Shown: in pieces, positions 21,310-32,754 of the stretch | How the letters are laid out: every line of letters begins with the position of its first letter | How positions within the stretch are numbered: the first letter of the stretch is position 1 | Source of the DNA: Ariolimax columbianus | Taxonomy: Eukaryota > Mollusca > Gastropoda > Stylommatophora > Arionidae | DNA length: 64,000 nucleotides | Assembly: GCA_036924085.1 (NCBI GenBank) | Contig: JAVGWX010000005.1 | Span: 44,134,278 to 44,198,277, forward strand | Direction: 5' to 3' | Program-made: the position numbers and the translations under genes | The notes under the pieces: model-generated | Seen by the model: only the letters and a program-made list of their open reading frames with translations | What the model was told of the DNA's origin: nothing | Databases searched by the model: none

Positions 21310-21640
21310 GGGAATTGAAATGCTAGTCCATTCAGGCACAACACACTGACCAGGACTTCGCGTCAGGATTAGTCATACAATACTGACCAAGACCAGTATC
21401 TCTCATCTATGCAGCATTCCATGGAAACAGCTGTTTTTAAGACAGTATGGCTAACGATATGTGGATAGGCGTGATCCCCGTAGTAGTGAGCGTCACGCAG
21501 ATGAAGATAAGCATAGCACAACTGCTTGGAGGACCACTGCGCACATTCATCAGAACGCTCATGGTGTAAGGACAGCTACTACAACCTGCCACTTAAGGCC
21601 CTTTTCAGGCGCACACAAAAATAAATGAACTCATTGTGGA
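21310..21640 (+). repeat. Dispersed repeat family R3, copy 1
   Basis: About 300 bp sharing blocks with 29830-30180 and 48580-48850: actgaccaagac, the segment gtgatccccgtagtagtgag, agcatagcac and tcatcagaac. It is non-coding and may be the 5' UTR or body of an RTE-like or SINE-like element; identity unknown. Confidence 0.6.
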
Positions 21641-21689
21641 CATTAATCTACAACAACTAGGTTCACATTTGATCCCCCTCGTAAAAATA

Positions 21690-22046
21690 TATATAAGATC
21701 AATAGTAACATTGTGAAGGTAATTTTGGAACCTTTATGAGAAGGCGTCAAGTGCGGTGTCTGTAGACGGAATACTAGGCGAAAGGTTCCGCACGTCTGTT
21801 GGGGTGAGACAGGGGTGTATATACTCTCCAATAATGTATTCTTGAAAGGGTGAGACAGGGGTGTATACTCTCTCCAATACTCAATGTATTCTTGGAAGGG
21901 TGAGACAGGGGTGAATACTCTCTCCAATACTCAATGTATTCTTGGAAAGAATAATGGAAAAGGCTCTGAAGGGACATGTTGGTTCGGTTAGACTAGGTGA
22001 CAAGGCGATTACAACCTACGATTTGCATACGATTTAGATGGTTTGG
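21690..22046 (+). pseudogene. RTE-like reverse transcriptase core, left part, with triplicated motif
   Basis: Plus strand reads SAVSVDGILGERFRTSVGVRQ and continues with GCILSP, the RT motif before the catalytic site. A roughly 55-bp segment covering VRQGC...SPI is present three times (starting about 21802, 21848 and 21897), then EKALKGHVGSVRLGDKAITT follows. It breaks off exactly at the catalytic motif (FAYDLDGL), where LINE copy C is inserted, and resumes at 26596. Non-functional: the first Asp of the FADD-type box is Tyr and frames are shifted. Confidence 0.7.
22036..22046. repeat. Left target-site duplication of LINE copy C
   Basis: agatggtttgg, matching agatggtctgg at 26596-26606 with one change. 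Joining across restores the RT sequence around DLDGL. Confidence 0.8.
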
Positions 22047-22200
22047 GCGCGAAAGTCGGAGGCACGAAGACGATCAGATACCGGATAGTTCTCACCATAA
22101 ACGATGCCGACTAGCGATCCGCAGGAGTTGCTTCGATGACTCTGCGGGCAGCTTCCGGGAAACCAAAGTTTTTGGGTTCAGGGGTAAGTATGGTTGCAAA

Positions 22201-22249
<49 letters not shown>

Positions 22250-22428
22250 GCGGCTTAATTTGACTCAACACGGGAAAACTCACCCGGCCCGGACACTGTA
22301 ATGATTGATAGATTGATAGCTCTTTCTTGATTCGGTGGGTGGGGGTGCATGGCCGTTCTTAGTTGGTGGAGCGATTTGTCTGGTTAATTCCGATAAGGAA
22401 CGAGACTCTAGTCTATTAAATATTTCGA
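22047..22428 (+). rRNA. 18S rRNA fragment at the 5' end of LINE copy C
   Basis: Collinear with 18S from the cgaaagtcagagg region through agactctagtctattaaat. It includes the segment gaaaactcacccggcccgg that the chimeric units lack. A few differences from normal 18S (for example accggatagttctcacc) mark it as a pseudo-copy. It covers a different interval from the 18S part of LINE B. Confidence 0.92.
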
Positions 22429-22846
22429 CAATTTGATTCAACACGGCCAACACTGAAATGATTGACAGACCGAGAGCACTTTCGTAGGGTCTAATATGAA
22501 ACGGGTGCTGGATTTAGACCCTCAAAAATCTGGGGCTAAGCTCTCTGTGGCTCGATTGGCCTGCATTCAGTGTTCGATAAAGGAATTGACGGAAGGGCAC
22601 CACCATGAGTGGAGTCTGCGGCTTAATTTGACTCAACACGTCAATACTGTAGAACGACTGACAAATCGAGAGCACTTTCGTTGGGTCTAATAGTTAACGT
22701 GTGCTGGTATTAGACCCACGGAAGACAGTTTTTTAACCTCTTAATGAAAGATAGTGTGCTACGGTAATATTGTTTTAACCCTGCAGAAATCGCAGGTTCC
22801 AGACTCCTGGTCATTGACAAACTAAAAACCCTCTATTGATTCGTCC
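22429..22846 (+). repeat. 18S-28S chimeric units in the LINE C leader
   Basis: After 18S position 'attaaatatttcg' the sequence jumps back to tttgattcaacacgg. It then continues aacactgaaatgattgacag...gagcactttcg and on to 28S-like gtctaatatgaaacgggtgc...tttagacc. A second unit starts at 22579. The order and junctions match copy B units, so the chimera predates both copies. Confidence 0.85.
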
Positions 22847-23320
22847 GGTCTAATAGTGAACGGGTACTGGTAATAGACTCTCGGAAGACAGGTCAGTTTC
22901 ACCCTATTAATGACAGGGCGTTGCTACGGTAATCCTGCTCAATTCGAGAGGAGCCGCAGACATTTGGTTCACGTACTAGGCTGATAAGCAAATGGCGCGG
23001 GGCTCCAATGTGAGGGATTACGGCCGAACGCCTCTAAGCCGGAATCCCGCGCAAAATCTCAGCTCCACTGCGATGGGAGGCTTCGATATGGTCGGGACCT
23101 CGGGCTCGCGGCTTAGCCCCACCCGGTCGAGCTGCAGAAAGAGGTCTCTGCCGTCCACCGATCAAAGCGGGCGGGTAGCTGCTCGATATTCACCCCATAC
23201 GGCGATGAGGTGCCAAACTACCAACAGAAGACTTAGTTCTTGGTCGGGGTGTCGTAAACAGTAGAGCAGCCACCTCACTGTGAACTGTCGAGACTCAGCT
23301 CCTGACCATGAGATATGTCC
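22847..23320 (+). rRNA. 28S rRNA 3'-terminal fragment inside the LINE C leader
   Basis: Closer to genuine 28S than its homologue in copy B: attacggccgaacgcctctaa, gatcaaagcgggcgg, cttggtcggggtgtcgtaa, gtagagcagccacctc and an end near gagatatgtcc, which aligns with the mature 28S 3' end. Pseudo-fragment. Confidence 0.88.
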
Positions 23321-23841
23321 GCACACCAGGCGAACATCTCCGTGACATTACCAGGCTTGTCCCCTGGTTAAATGCACTCATGCCTCGATCTCTACCTCTG
23401 TGTGCTATCAGCCATACCAATGGACGCAGAAGAGATGCAGGCTAGCGGACATTGCACATCTGCCCTATTGTATCAACTTCCCAGGTGGCGGGAAATGCTA
23501 TGCGTACCATCACTGCAGAGAAGCCGAGAAAATAAAGGGAGCAATGAGATACCCCACTCACATGCATGTGCTACGTTTCTGGCAGGACGTGACGATCCTG
23601 GGATACAGACACACTGGACTGCGTCTCTTCCTGGTTAGTACAATCCAGTACATAGTCCATATCATATCTCATATATCACCACTGCACCCTATAGACACGA
23701 GTAGTGAAGACTCGTTAGTCCTGTAAGACAACTTTCATAAGAGAGACACCTCTGATCAAAAACAACTGCTGCCTTGCAGATAGGCTGGGGACATCCAAAG
23801 GTTAAAGAGGGCATCCCTACAGAAACGCCTGTTGAAATCGT

Positions 23842-26560
23842 ATGCACTGGGCCACAGGCTTAACGAAACAGTGCAACGTATATCGCAGTATGATGACAGT
23901 ACAACCCTTCAGAAAAAAAGAATGGCGCTCATCCTGTGGAGTCCCGCCAGGCAGCGACAGTTTCGGGCCTCACGCCTCGAAGGGGCCCACCCTTGACTAC
24001 TGGTGGTCACCCACCTATTTGTTGTGGAGTCGAGGCACATGGCAATGGGAAAAATCTATTAACCAAAAACACAAGACCCTCAGAATACTACAGTCGAATG
24101 CGGAGGGTGTCATTAACAAAAAACTCCCCCTAACATATCACTTCCATGAAGGTAAGATTGACGTGGCATGTATCTAAGAAACGCACCTCAACAACAACGA
24201 CAAATTCTCAATCAGAGGATACCAGGCCTTCCGTTTGCATAGAGAAAGTCACAAAGGAGGGGTTCTGATACTGACCCGTAACTGCATACCCAGTAGCATC
24301 TGTCAATCACACCGGACAAGCAGAAATTGTAGGAGTTGACATAATGGCTCAAGGGACGAAGATCCTTATCTTCAACCTGTACGGACCACCAAACAAAGAC
24401 CTATCGCTCTCGAGTATGGAAGTCAAAGATTCACCCTGCATAGTAGTTGGAGACTTCAACAGCCACTCGGAGAGAAGGGGATACTCGGACACAGACAGCA
24501 GAGGTGACGAAGTGGAAGATTGGGAGATAGACACAAATCTCTATCTAATCAATAGGCCGGAGCATAGCCCTAGCTTCTATTCTAGAACATGGCATATCAC
24601 CTCTACTCCAGATTTGGCCTTTTCCACGGTGGACATTCATCATAAAATAGACCGTCAGGTGCTAAACCAATTGGCAGGTAGCGACCACAAGCCAATTAAG
24701 CTAGAAGTTGAAATGGAAGTAGGCCCACATGAAACAAAACCGCTCCCACGTTGGAATTACAAACGAGCCGACTGGGACAGATTTGCAAGCCTGACAGATG
24801 GTCTGTGTGAAACCATCAAAACACGGAATAACAAAATGAAGCCCATGGTGGAAAGCTTAAGCAAAGCAATAATGCAAGGTGCCACTGAAACCATCCCAAG
24901 AGGGGCAAGGACAAATTATAAGCCCTATTGGAATGATGATTTGCAGAAAGCGGAAGACGCAGTCACAAATGCTAGGAACATGGCAGAGCGAGAACAATCG
25001 AAAAAAACGAGGAAAAAACAACATGTATAATATTCACGTTATCAAGCAAACCCCAAAATACCAAATTAAGTCTCAACGGTAAATTCCTGCAGCCAAACGA
25101 CAACCCAAACTACCTGGGATTCACATTTGATCGGCGCATGACATGGAAAAGTCAGATCGAGAGAAACCGAATGAGAGCCAGAGAAAGAATGGTAATCATG
25201 AGGAAACTTGCTGGCACAAGCTGGGGAACAGAAGAAAGTATACTAAAGAAACTGTACACTGGAAGAGTGAGACCAGTTTTCGAGTATGGCATTGCGGCAT
25301 GGACAACAGCAGCAAAGGCGAACTTCGATAAAATTAGCAAACTCCAAAACCAAGCCATGAGAGTTATAACAGGAGGCATGAAGTCAACGCCAATTGTAGA
25401 ACTTGAAAAGATTACAAAACTGCAATCCATGACCGATAGAAGAGACTGCAGAACCCAGCAGCAATCAGAGAAACTAAGAAGACTGACTGACCATCCAATG
25501 CACCAGAGACTAAATAATTTCGGAAATGGGAAACTAAAGCGGAGAAACTTTGCAGAAATAGCCAAAGCAAAGATGCACGAAGATCCCATGAACGCACTAA
25601 CAACACCAAAGCCCATCCCTACTGTACGAAATCCTACCTGGAGGCAGCATATATTTCCAGAGGTGGTAGAAAATATACCAGTTATTGGAATCAAAAATTG
25701 CCAGACTGAAAAAGAAAGAGCGATACTACCCTGAGCTACATAACAAAAAACTACCCAAGCATGGACTGGACCCATGCATACACCGACGGTTCTGTAACAA
25801 ACACAACACATAACGGAGGGGCAGGAGCATTTCTGAACCTACCAAATGGCAGAAAAATAACACTGTCATTCGCTAATGGAAAATACACAAGCAATTTCAG
25901 AGCGGAGGCAGAGGCACTGAGGGCGGCAATGGAAGAAATGGTGACAGATAAGAGGAATGAAAGCCATATAGTCCTGCTTACAGATGCCTTTGCCGTAGTC
26001 ACAGCACTAAAAAGCCAGACAAATACTGAACTTAATGATTTAAGAGTAGTACTCTGTCAACTATGCCAGCAGTCCACACCAAAAAAGTGTAGTGGTACAG
26101 TGGGTTCCATCCCACTGCAACATCAAAGGCAACGAGGAGGCAGACAGACTGGCAAAAGAAGGTGCAAGACTACCACAACCAGATACTAGTATGACATACG
26201 AAGAGTCAAAACGGCTTATTAGAGCTAGATACATGACCAAATGGGAAACTGAACATACTGGCTACACAAAAAACTATGCCTAATTACCAGTTGAACAGAA
26301 GAGAGCAGGTCGTGGTCTTCTGACTTCGCACTGGCCACAATAGACTGAGGTACCACCTATTCAACAAATTGAAAATAAGTTGGCACTGACGAATGCCCGT
26401 GTGGTACCGGGAAAATTACCGCTGAGCATTTGCTGCAAAACTGCCCGACATACGAGGATCAAAGAAAGCACTTGTAGCCATCACCAGTAGCAACACTAGA
26501 CAAGCTCTATGGCAGTGCCGACAGCCTAAGGATGACCGCTGCTTTTTTCGAAAAAATATA
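23842..26560 (+). pseudogene. LINE copy C polyprotein, disabled
   Basis: Homologous to the 15015-18923 ORF. There is an in-frame stop at 24175-24177 in place of the Gln of QETHL, and a frameshift near 24300. The endonuclease middle part is open at 24344-25000 (GDFNSH and GSDHKP present). A deletion near 25005 joins residue about 385 to about 783 and removes the whole RT catalytic region, including FADD. Further frameshifts occur near 25730 and 26090, and stops near 26281. RNase H blocks (YTDGS, LLTDAF) and the Cys/His tail remain recognisable. It cannot be active. Confidence 0.9.
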
Positions 26561-26595
26561 GGTTGACGTTTCACAGCGTACGAAGAAGAAGAAGA

Positions 26596-26960
26596 AGATG
26601 GTCTGGCATGCCCGGAAATGGACAGCCAGAGGCTGATAAGTAGATTGGACAAAGTAGCACAGAACTTTGGCATGGAGATAAATGGAGAGAAAAGTTACAT
26701 TTCACCGCCAACTAAGTAGCGGAACTCATATTGTGCCAATATGTATAATCATGCCCCACGTAGAGAAATACAAGAAATTCACGATCCAATACACAACAAA
26801 TCACTCTTGGGAGTGATCATTTCACAGAATGCTGCCCTGAAACCAACTGCATATACATCGTTGATTCTCGAACACGCTATTATAGTTGCACTGATAATTG
26901 ACACATGCATGTTTCGTTATTTAGTTAGCCATCGAATGTTACGTTTCAAATGAATTTCTC
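26596..26960 (+). pseudogene. RTE-like RT, right part after LINE C
   Basis: Resumes the RT interrupted at 22046: DGLACPEMDSQRLISRLDK then FGMEINGEKS to about 26695. It then decays into non-coding sequence. The right copy of the target duplication is 26596-26606. Confidence 0.65.
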
Positions 26961-27360
26961 CATGAGTCAGAAGGCCTGTATCTACAGTAGACTGTGTTAG
27001 AACATATATAAAATGAGGTTTTAAGATAAGTTCTGGTATACACTAAATATATCGCAATTTTGAAGGTGCAATACATGCTGGGACCTCTGTCTTTGACTCC
27101 CATATATAAACTGGCACAGTCTAAAGTGAGTTACAACGTACCGGTGGAACACTGCACGATATCATCAAGAAATCACGAGATCAAGAATCAAGACAGGATG
27201 GCATATTCAGAGAAAATACAAGCACACATGACCACAAGAGAGACGAATGGGTTAACACTGGCAACAGTTATCAAAACCGTTGGCAGGGAATGCAAAGAGT
27301 GGTGCAATTGGGAGAGCAGAGCTTGGGGTTAACAAGATCATCAATTATAACATGTAGTAT
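26961..27360. other. Unassigned sequence
   Basis: One 90-codon plus frame (27060-27332) with no recognised domain and no sign of conservation. Probably more decayed element sequence. Confidence 0.35.
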
Positions 27361-27638
27361 GACGGGGGAGCCGCGTAGCGCAGTGGTTAGCGCGCTGGCT
27401 TCGCATCTGAGTAGTCCTGGGTTCTTTCCCCAGTTGAGGCGGTAATGTTTGTTTTCAGACCGCAATGGCTCCATGGTCGACCCAGCCTTAAATGGGTACC
27501 GGTTCAGTCTGGGAAGTAAAAGCGGCGAGGGAGAGGAGATGGCGTCCGCCCTCATATAGCCGAGCCTTTGAAATGTGAGATCGCTAACACCCCACACCCC
27601 TACGGCAGTAATGCTATGAGATACTTTACTTTACTTTT
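27361..27638 (+). mobile_element. tRNA-derived SINE (family S2), well preserved
   Basis: tRNA-like head: agccgcgtagcgcagtggtt (A box at about 27377-27390) and ctgggttctttcccc (B-box position, 27417-27431). The body contains aaatgggtaccggttcag and gagcctttgaaatgtgag, and the end is actttactttact. A more diverged copy is at 30981-31195. Confidence 0.8.
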
Positions 27639-28049
27639 TTATATAATGATGGCATCACATATACCGTTCGATTTGTACTACGCAGGGGGCTTCTAGTTGG
27701 GGGCGTCTCGTTCAGAGTGAGAGCGATGGTCGTCGCTGAGCAGAGCGATTCATACAGAACAGCAACCTTCAGTATGAAAACGGAGATGAAAGCAGTGACT
27801 GCACCTATGAGATGACTATCAGCGACATCTTCAACAGGGGCAGTCATCGTTTCATACCCTCAATCCTTACTTCGGAAGGTACAGAAGGGATTGCTAAGGC
27901 ATGGGTGAATGGCAGTTGTATAGGCAACACACCTGGAGTGGCTGTGTGGACCTATTGCCCTTGTCATTTTGGGCTTAGCCACCGAAAGAGCTGCCATCCT
28001 GGCTTCACAGACACCCATTATGGTTATAGTATATACGGATATGAGGGAC

Positions 28050-28061
28050 ATGTTGAAGTCC
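28050..28061. repeat. Left target-site duplication of LINE copy D
   Basis: atgttgaagtcc, exactly repeated at 29539-29550. Confidence 0.9.
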
Positions 28062-29538
28062 TTCTTCTTCTTCTTCTGCGTACACTGTCAGACAGTAACC
28101 ATTATTTTTTCGAAAAAAGCGGCGGTCATCCTGAGACTCTCGCCACTACCATAGAGCTTGTCTTGCAGTTCCACTGGCAATGGCCACATCTGCTCTCTCT
28201 GATCCTCGTATGTCGGGCAGTTCTGCAGCAGATGTTCAGTGGTCATTTTACCAGTACCGCACGGGCATTCTTCGGTACACCCTATCTTCAATTTGTTGAA
28301 TAGGTGGTACCTCAGTCTGTTGTGGCCAGTGCGAAGTCTGAAGACAACGACCTGCTCTCTTCGGTTCAACTGGTAATAGGCATCGTTTTTGGTGTAGCCA
28401 GTATGTTCGGTTTCCCATTTGGTAATGTACCTGGCTTTGATAAGCCGTTTTGACTCTTCGTACGTCATACTGGTATCTGTTTGTGGTAGCCTTGCACCTT
28501 CTTTTGCCAGTCTGTCTGCCTCCTCGTTGCCTTGGATGTTGCAGTGTGACGGAACCCACTGTACCACTACCCTTTTTGGTGCGGACAGCTGGCACAGTTT
28601 GCAGAGTGCTGCTCTTAAGTCATTAAGCTCAGTGTTTTTCTGGCTTTTTAGCGCTGTGACTACGGCGAGAGCATCTGTCAGCAGGACTATATGGCTCTCA
28701 TTTTCACTGTGTGTTACCATTTCTTCCACTGCCGCCCTCAGTGCCTCTGCCTCCGCTCTGAAATTGCTTGTATACTTACCAGTAGCGAATGACAGTGTTA
28801 TTTTTCTGCCATTTGGTAGGTTCAGGAATGCTCCTGCCCCTCCGTTCTGTGTAGTGTTTGTTACAGAACCGTCGGTGTATGCATGGGTCCAGTCCATGCT
28901 TGGGTAGCATTTCGTTATGAAGCTTAGGGTAGTGTCTCTCCTTTCTTTTTCAGTCTGGCAGTTTTTGTTTGCAATACCTGGTATATTTTCTACCACCTCT
29001 GGAAATATATCCTGCCTCCAAGTAGGTTTTCGTACAGTAGTGATGGGTTTTGGTGTTGTTAGTGCGTTTATGGGATCTTCGTGCATCTTTGCTTTGGCTA
29101 TTTCTGCAAAGTTTCTCCGCTTTAGTTTCCCAGTTCCCAAATTGTTTAGTCTCTCGTACATTGGGTGGTCCGTCAGTCTTCGGAGTTTCTCTGACTGCAG
29201 CTGGGCTCTGCAGTCTCTTCTGTCGGTCATGGATTGCAGTTTTGTAATCTTTTCAAGTTCTACAATTGGCGTTGACTTCATGCCACCTGTTATAATTCTC
29301 ATGGCTTGGTTTTGAAGTTTGTTAACTTTATCGAAGTTCGCCTTCGCTGCTGTCGTCCATGCCGCAATGCCATACTCGAGAACTGGTCTCACTCTTCCAG
29401 TGTACAGTTTCTTTAGTATGCCTTCGTCTGCTCCCCAGCTTGTGCCAGCAAGTTTCCTCATGATCGCCATTCTTTCTCTGGCTTTCATTCGGTTTCTCTC
29501 AATCTGACTTTTCCATGTCATGCGCCGATCAAATGTGA
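28062..29538 (-). mobile_element. LINE copy D, 5'-truncated, minus strand
   Basis: GAA tail (read as ttcttcttc on the plus strand) at 28062-28078, then the family 3' UTR and the last 477 codons of the ORF. It is cut at the RT thumb region (ends next to catgcgccgatcaaatgtga). The 12-bp perfect duplications at 28050-28061 and 29539-29550 show a single target-primed insertion with incomplete reverse transcription. Confidence 0.95.
28088..29538 (-). pseudogene. LINE copy D polyprotein fragment (thumb, RNase H, Cys/His)
   Basis: Open from 29521 to the stop at 28088. It is nearly identical to the C-terminus of copies A and B, with a handful of replacements (for example LPQTDTS for LPQIDTS, GCTEEC for GCTDEC, ARYITKW for ARYMSKW). 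RNase H motifs YTDGS, AEAEAL, LLTDAL and [11 protein letters not shown] are intact. It has no endonuclease and no RT catalytic site. The first ATG is internal. Confidence 0.93.
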
Positions 29539-29550
29539 ATGTTGAAGTCC
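29539..29550. repeat. Right target-site duplication of LINE copy D
   Basis: Exact repeat of 28050-28061. Confidence 0.9.
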
Positions 29551-29829
29551 ATCAATGATCATCTGCTAAATGACGACACCGCAATAGATGCATTAGCAAT
29601 TCACAGACTGCAGATCTTTGATATCGAACGAGGTTCGTGCGGACTGGGGAGCATGAGAGAATTGAGCATCTATGTGTATGTCCGGAGAGCAGTGAAGACG
29701 ATTCTTAAGAACAGAACAGAACGAATCGCGTTAAATGGAGGTTTAGCTTGACTTTAAAATATCGTATACTGAATAGATTGTCTGCAGTTTAGGATCCTTC
29801 TCTATGTATTGAAGCTGAGGGCCCTCATT
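29551..29829. other. Target flank of LINE D, unassigned
   Basis: Together with 27640-28049 this was one continuous stretch before insertion. A frame can be read across (RDMLK joined to SINDHLLNDDTAIDAL), but no family is recognised. Confidence 0.35.
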
Positions 29830-30180
29830 CTACTCACCCGATACTAACATCTGGTCAGTTAAAACATACTGATCAAACACTGTTAATCAGGGACAGGTGA
29901 TGCATACTGACCAAGACTCCACTCACAACATTGCAGTTCTCCCTGGAAACAGACTGTGTCAAGGCAGCCTGGTCAACGTGGTGGGGATCGAAATAGTCAG
30001 TGTAGAAGTGAACGCCACTCAGATCATGTCAAGCATAGCAGAGCACCCAACACCATCGTTGGGGTTCCTCAGGTCTCGTTCATCGGCAGGCTCGGGATGT
30101 GAGGAATCCTACTGCAACCTGTTACTCCCTCTCCAGAAGGCACGAAATAGTAAACATACTCAAAATGAACGTTAGACAAC
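29830..30180 (+). repeat. Dispersed repeat family R3, copy 2
   Basis: Shares with 21310-21640 the blocks catactgaccaagac, gcagttctccctggaaacag-like sequence, gtcaagcatagca and cgcaactgctac-type endings; diverged. Confidence 0.55.
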
Positions 30181-30980
30181 AATAACATCAACAACAACCA
30201 AAACCAGTTAGAAATATTGCTACTTTATATAAAAACGAAATTATAAAACAGTCTCCCGGTAGGCACTGAATGAAGAAATGCAATGTCTGTACAACATTTA
30301 AATAGTTTGAGATTTGAGATTTTGAATCATCTGGTAAGCAGTCATTTCGCTAGCCCTTTCACTTCTATATCTACATGACGGTTTCATATTTTATAGATGA
30401 GAGAATCGGTACGAAATTTGTCAATTGGCTCTTGTAGCTCACCACTCTAGCCAGACTGCCATTTCAAGTGCTTGAATAAAGGGTCTTTGGAAGACCAGCT
30501 GCCGAGAATCCCTGCTCCCTAGGATGGGAGATTACCCGTGTCAATCTCTGCCACTCAAAGGTAGACAAGTCACGAACATGACTGCACGCAATTCGTCCAC
30601 ATATGAACACAACATATTGATCAAAGCAATCAGTGAACGGTGTTTTTTTTGCTTTTTTAAGAAGTTTATGCTTGGAATGGCGTTGATCTTCTAAGCAGGG
30701 TTTAGAGGGAATCACATTTAGGTACAAAAACAAACACACGGAAACACGCTGCAAACTTAGAGACAAGAATAATGTTGAAAATGGAAACTCACAAATGCAA
30801 ATACCATTACAACGAGTACCACAGCATAACAAAATATCAATCACAACAATCAACAATAATTGGCACAGGCAGGGCAGAGATAAATATTTAACAAATAAAC
30901 TACTGTAGCACCTTCACAAACATACACAACCGACAAATTATCACAAAATCAAGGGAAGTAATATACATAGTCGTATACGT
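30181..30980. other. Spacer, nothing recognised
   Basis: AT-rich. A 130-codon minus frame (30464-30856) shows no domain. Confidence 0.35.
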
Positions 30981-31195
30981 AGGGTGCTGCGTAGCGCAGT
31001 GGTTACCTAGATGTCTTCGCATCTGAGCTGTTGAGGCGGAAATGTCATGTTCAGACGGCAACGGGTTCCGGGTCGAGCCAGCCTCGAGTAAAAGCGAGGA
31101 AGAGGCGATAGCTACCGATGAGCCTTTGAAATGTGAGATTGCTAACATGTCACACACCTCCGACAGTAATGCTATGGGTTACTTTACTTGTATAC
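30981..31195 (+). mobile_element. tRNA-derived SINE (family S2), diverged copy
   Basis: Same head (gctgcgtagcgcagtggtta) and tail (gagcctttgaaatgtgagat, agtaatgctatgggttactt) as 27361-27638, with internal deletions near the B box. Confidence 0.75.
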
Positions 31196-31601
31196 ACCAC
31201 GGCTCTCACAACCACACCATTATCATATCTCTCTATACCAAGAAATCGCAAACGGAATATTATATTGAGCTGACATTTTTTTACTAAGCATTCTATGGTC
31301 GATTTCTCGAAAATAACGACTATTTTAAGTCGCTATGTTGTACCCTTTAAGAGTTGTAAAAATATGGTTATGGAGGATGGAAAGTGCTTAGAGATTATTC
31401 ATATGGTGTTGTGGACGCATGTCCACTGCTGATGATATAATGGAGAGAAAATATGGTATCTATGTAAGACAGAGCTGTTTTACGCTGCCATGCAAATTAC
31501 GTACCATTATTAAAGTGTTGAGTATCAACCCATCTTGTGGTTGCATTAAGTTAAAATAGTGGCTAAAAGACTTACGGAAACAAGATATTGTACCATGAGT
31601 A

Positions 31602-31603
<2 letters not shown>
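31196..31603. other. Spacer, nothing recognised
   Basis: AT-rich without coding or repeat support. Confidence 0.35.

Positions 31604-31667
<64 letters not shown>
31604..31667. repeat. (TA)n microsatellite, about 32 units
   Basis: Uninterrupted at repeat of about 64 bp. Confidence 0.97.
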
Positions 31668-31669
<2 letters not shown>

Positions 31670-32754
31670 CATCAACATCATCATGTAGCATGAACTTGGC
31701 ATGGGACGTAGATACATCACAGTCTATTTTTTTTGTTTGAGGGGAATTAAGACGCACGCGACAAGCACTGTAAAACAACATACTTCATCACTACACCTCA
31801 GATCTCAAAATATGTACAATTCTTACCCCACGTTCTGGTCTTATTAATTGGACACCGGTTGACGTAAGAGTTTCCGCTAGTGAATTGGGATTGACCATGA
31901 TGTGCTGGTCTAGCTAAACCGACAAGCATATTAATGCTGCGAAATCATTAGAGAAGCTTAAACGGTCTGACCTTAAAGGATTAAGGACTGGGCACGTTAA
32001 AGGACTACGAAATAGGTTTGCAACCAAAATAGTAACACTAAATCGTAGTGGATTCGGTGAAAATAATCAGGAGCTGATTGAATGTATTGGTGGGGAAATA
32101 AACTAAGATACGAGACGTAGGGCCAGCAGTTATAACAAGAAAGGAAAAGAACATCAAAGAAACCCATATAAAATGTGTGTTGACGTGGTGTCGAAGTAAA
32201 TCAATCAGACAACCAATATACTTCAGCTCCAGAAGAAACGAAGGTAATCAACAAATGCACACCAAGCCATCAATCAATTCCCATTCTGTCACTAATTTTC
32301 CTGAGCTATTAATGTTGGTATCCATTTGTGTCTCAGTCTGACTCTTCTTCGCTTGCTCTTAGACTTCCAGAGTAGAGACTACCTCGTAAAGCTGTCAGCA
32401 TATTTCCATAACGTGTGACCTATCCAACGCTAGCTCCATCTAGGCACGTTCCAATTCATTGGTGACTGCCTGGTCCAGTTTTACATTTGTCAACATGTCA
32501 TACCGTTACGGAGCGACAATGAGATGGCTAGCTATGACTGGGACTACACTGCGCCATGGATTGAAATCACGAACGGACATAAAACAAATTCGGTTGTTGT
32601 TCGTTCCTTTTACGGCCGCTCCTCCTGTAGACCAAGCTGTAAATGGGTACCTGACGTATAAGTTAGGGAATGTATGCAAAGCAAGGGAGGAAAATTGCCA
32701 CCACACCTGACGTAGGCTGCGGCTTAGTCCATGAAAAGTTATCTTCATCCCTGA
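31668..32754. other. Mostly unassigned; possible SINE piece near 32590-32720
   Basis: The string gtaaatgggtacctgac at 32639-32655 resembles the core of SINE family S2 (aaatgggtaccggttcag). The rest shows nothing recognisable. Confidence 0.3.

Larger units (their letters stand above)
22047..26595 (+). mobile_element. LINE copy C: diverged, with rRNA leader and RT deletion
   Basis: Same family and order as copy B but older: 18S fragment (22047-22428), 18S/28S chimeric units (22429-22846), 28S 3' end (22847-23320), leader (23321-23841), broken ORF, GAA tail (26580-26595). It is 5'-truncated within 18S. It is bounded by an 11-bp imperfect target duplication and lies inside an RTE-like RT gene. 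Confidence 0.88.

Noticed and set aside
27377..27431. A genuine tRNA gene
   Set aside because: The tRNA-like head lacks a credible full cloverleaf and is fused to a SINE body with a second copy at 30981.
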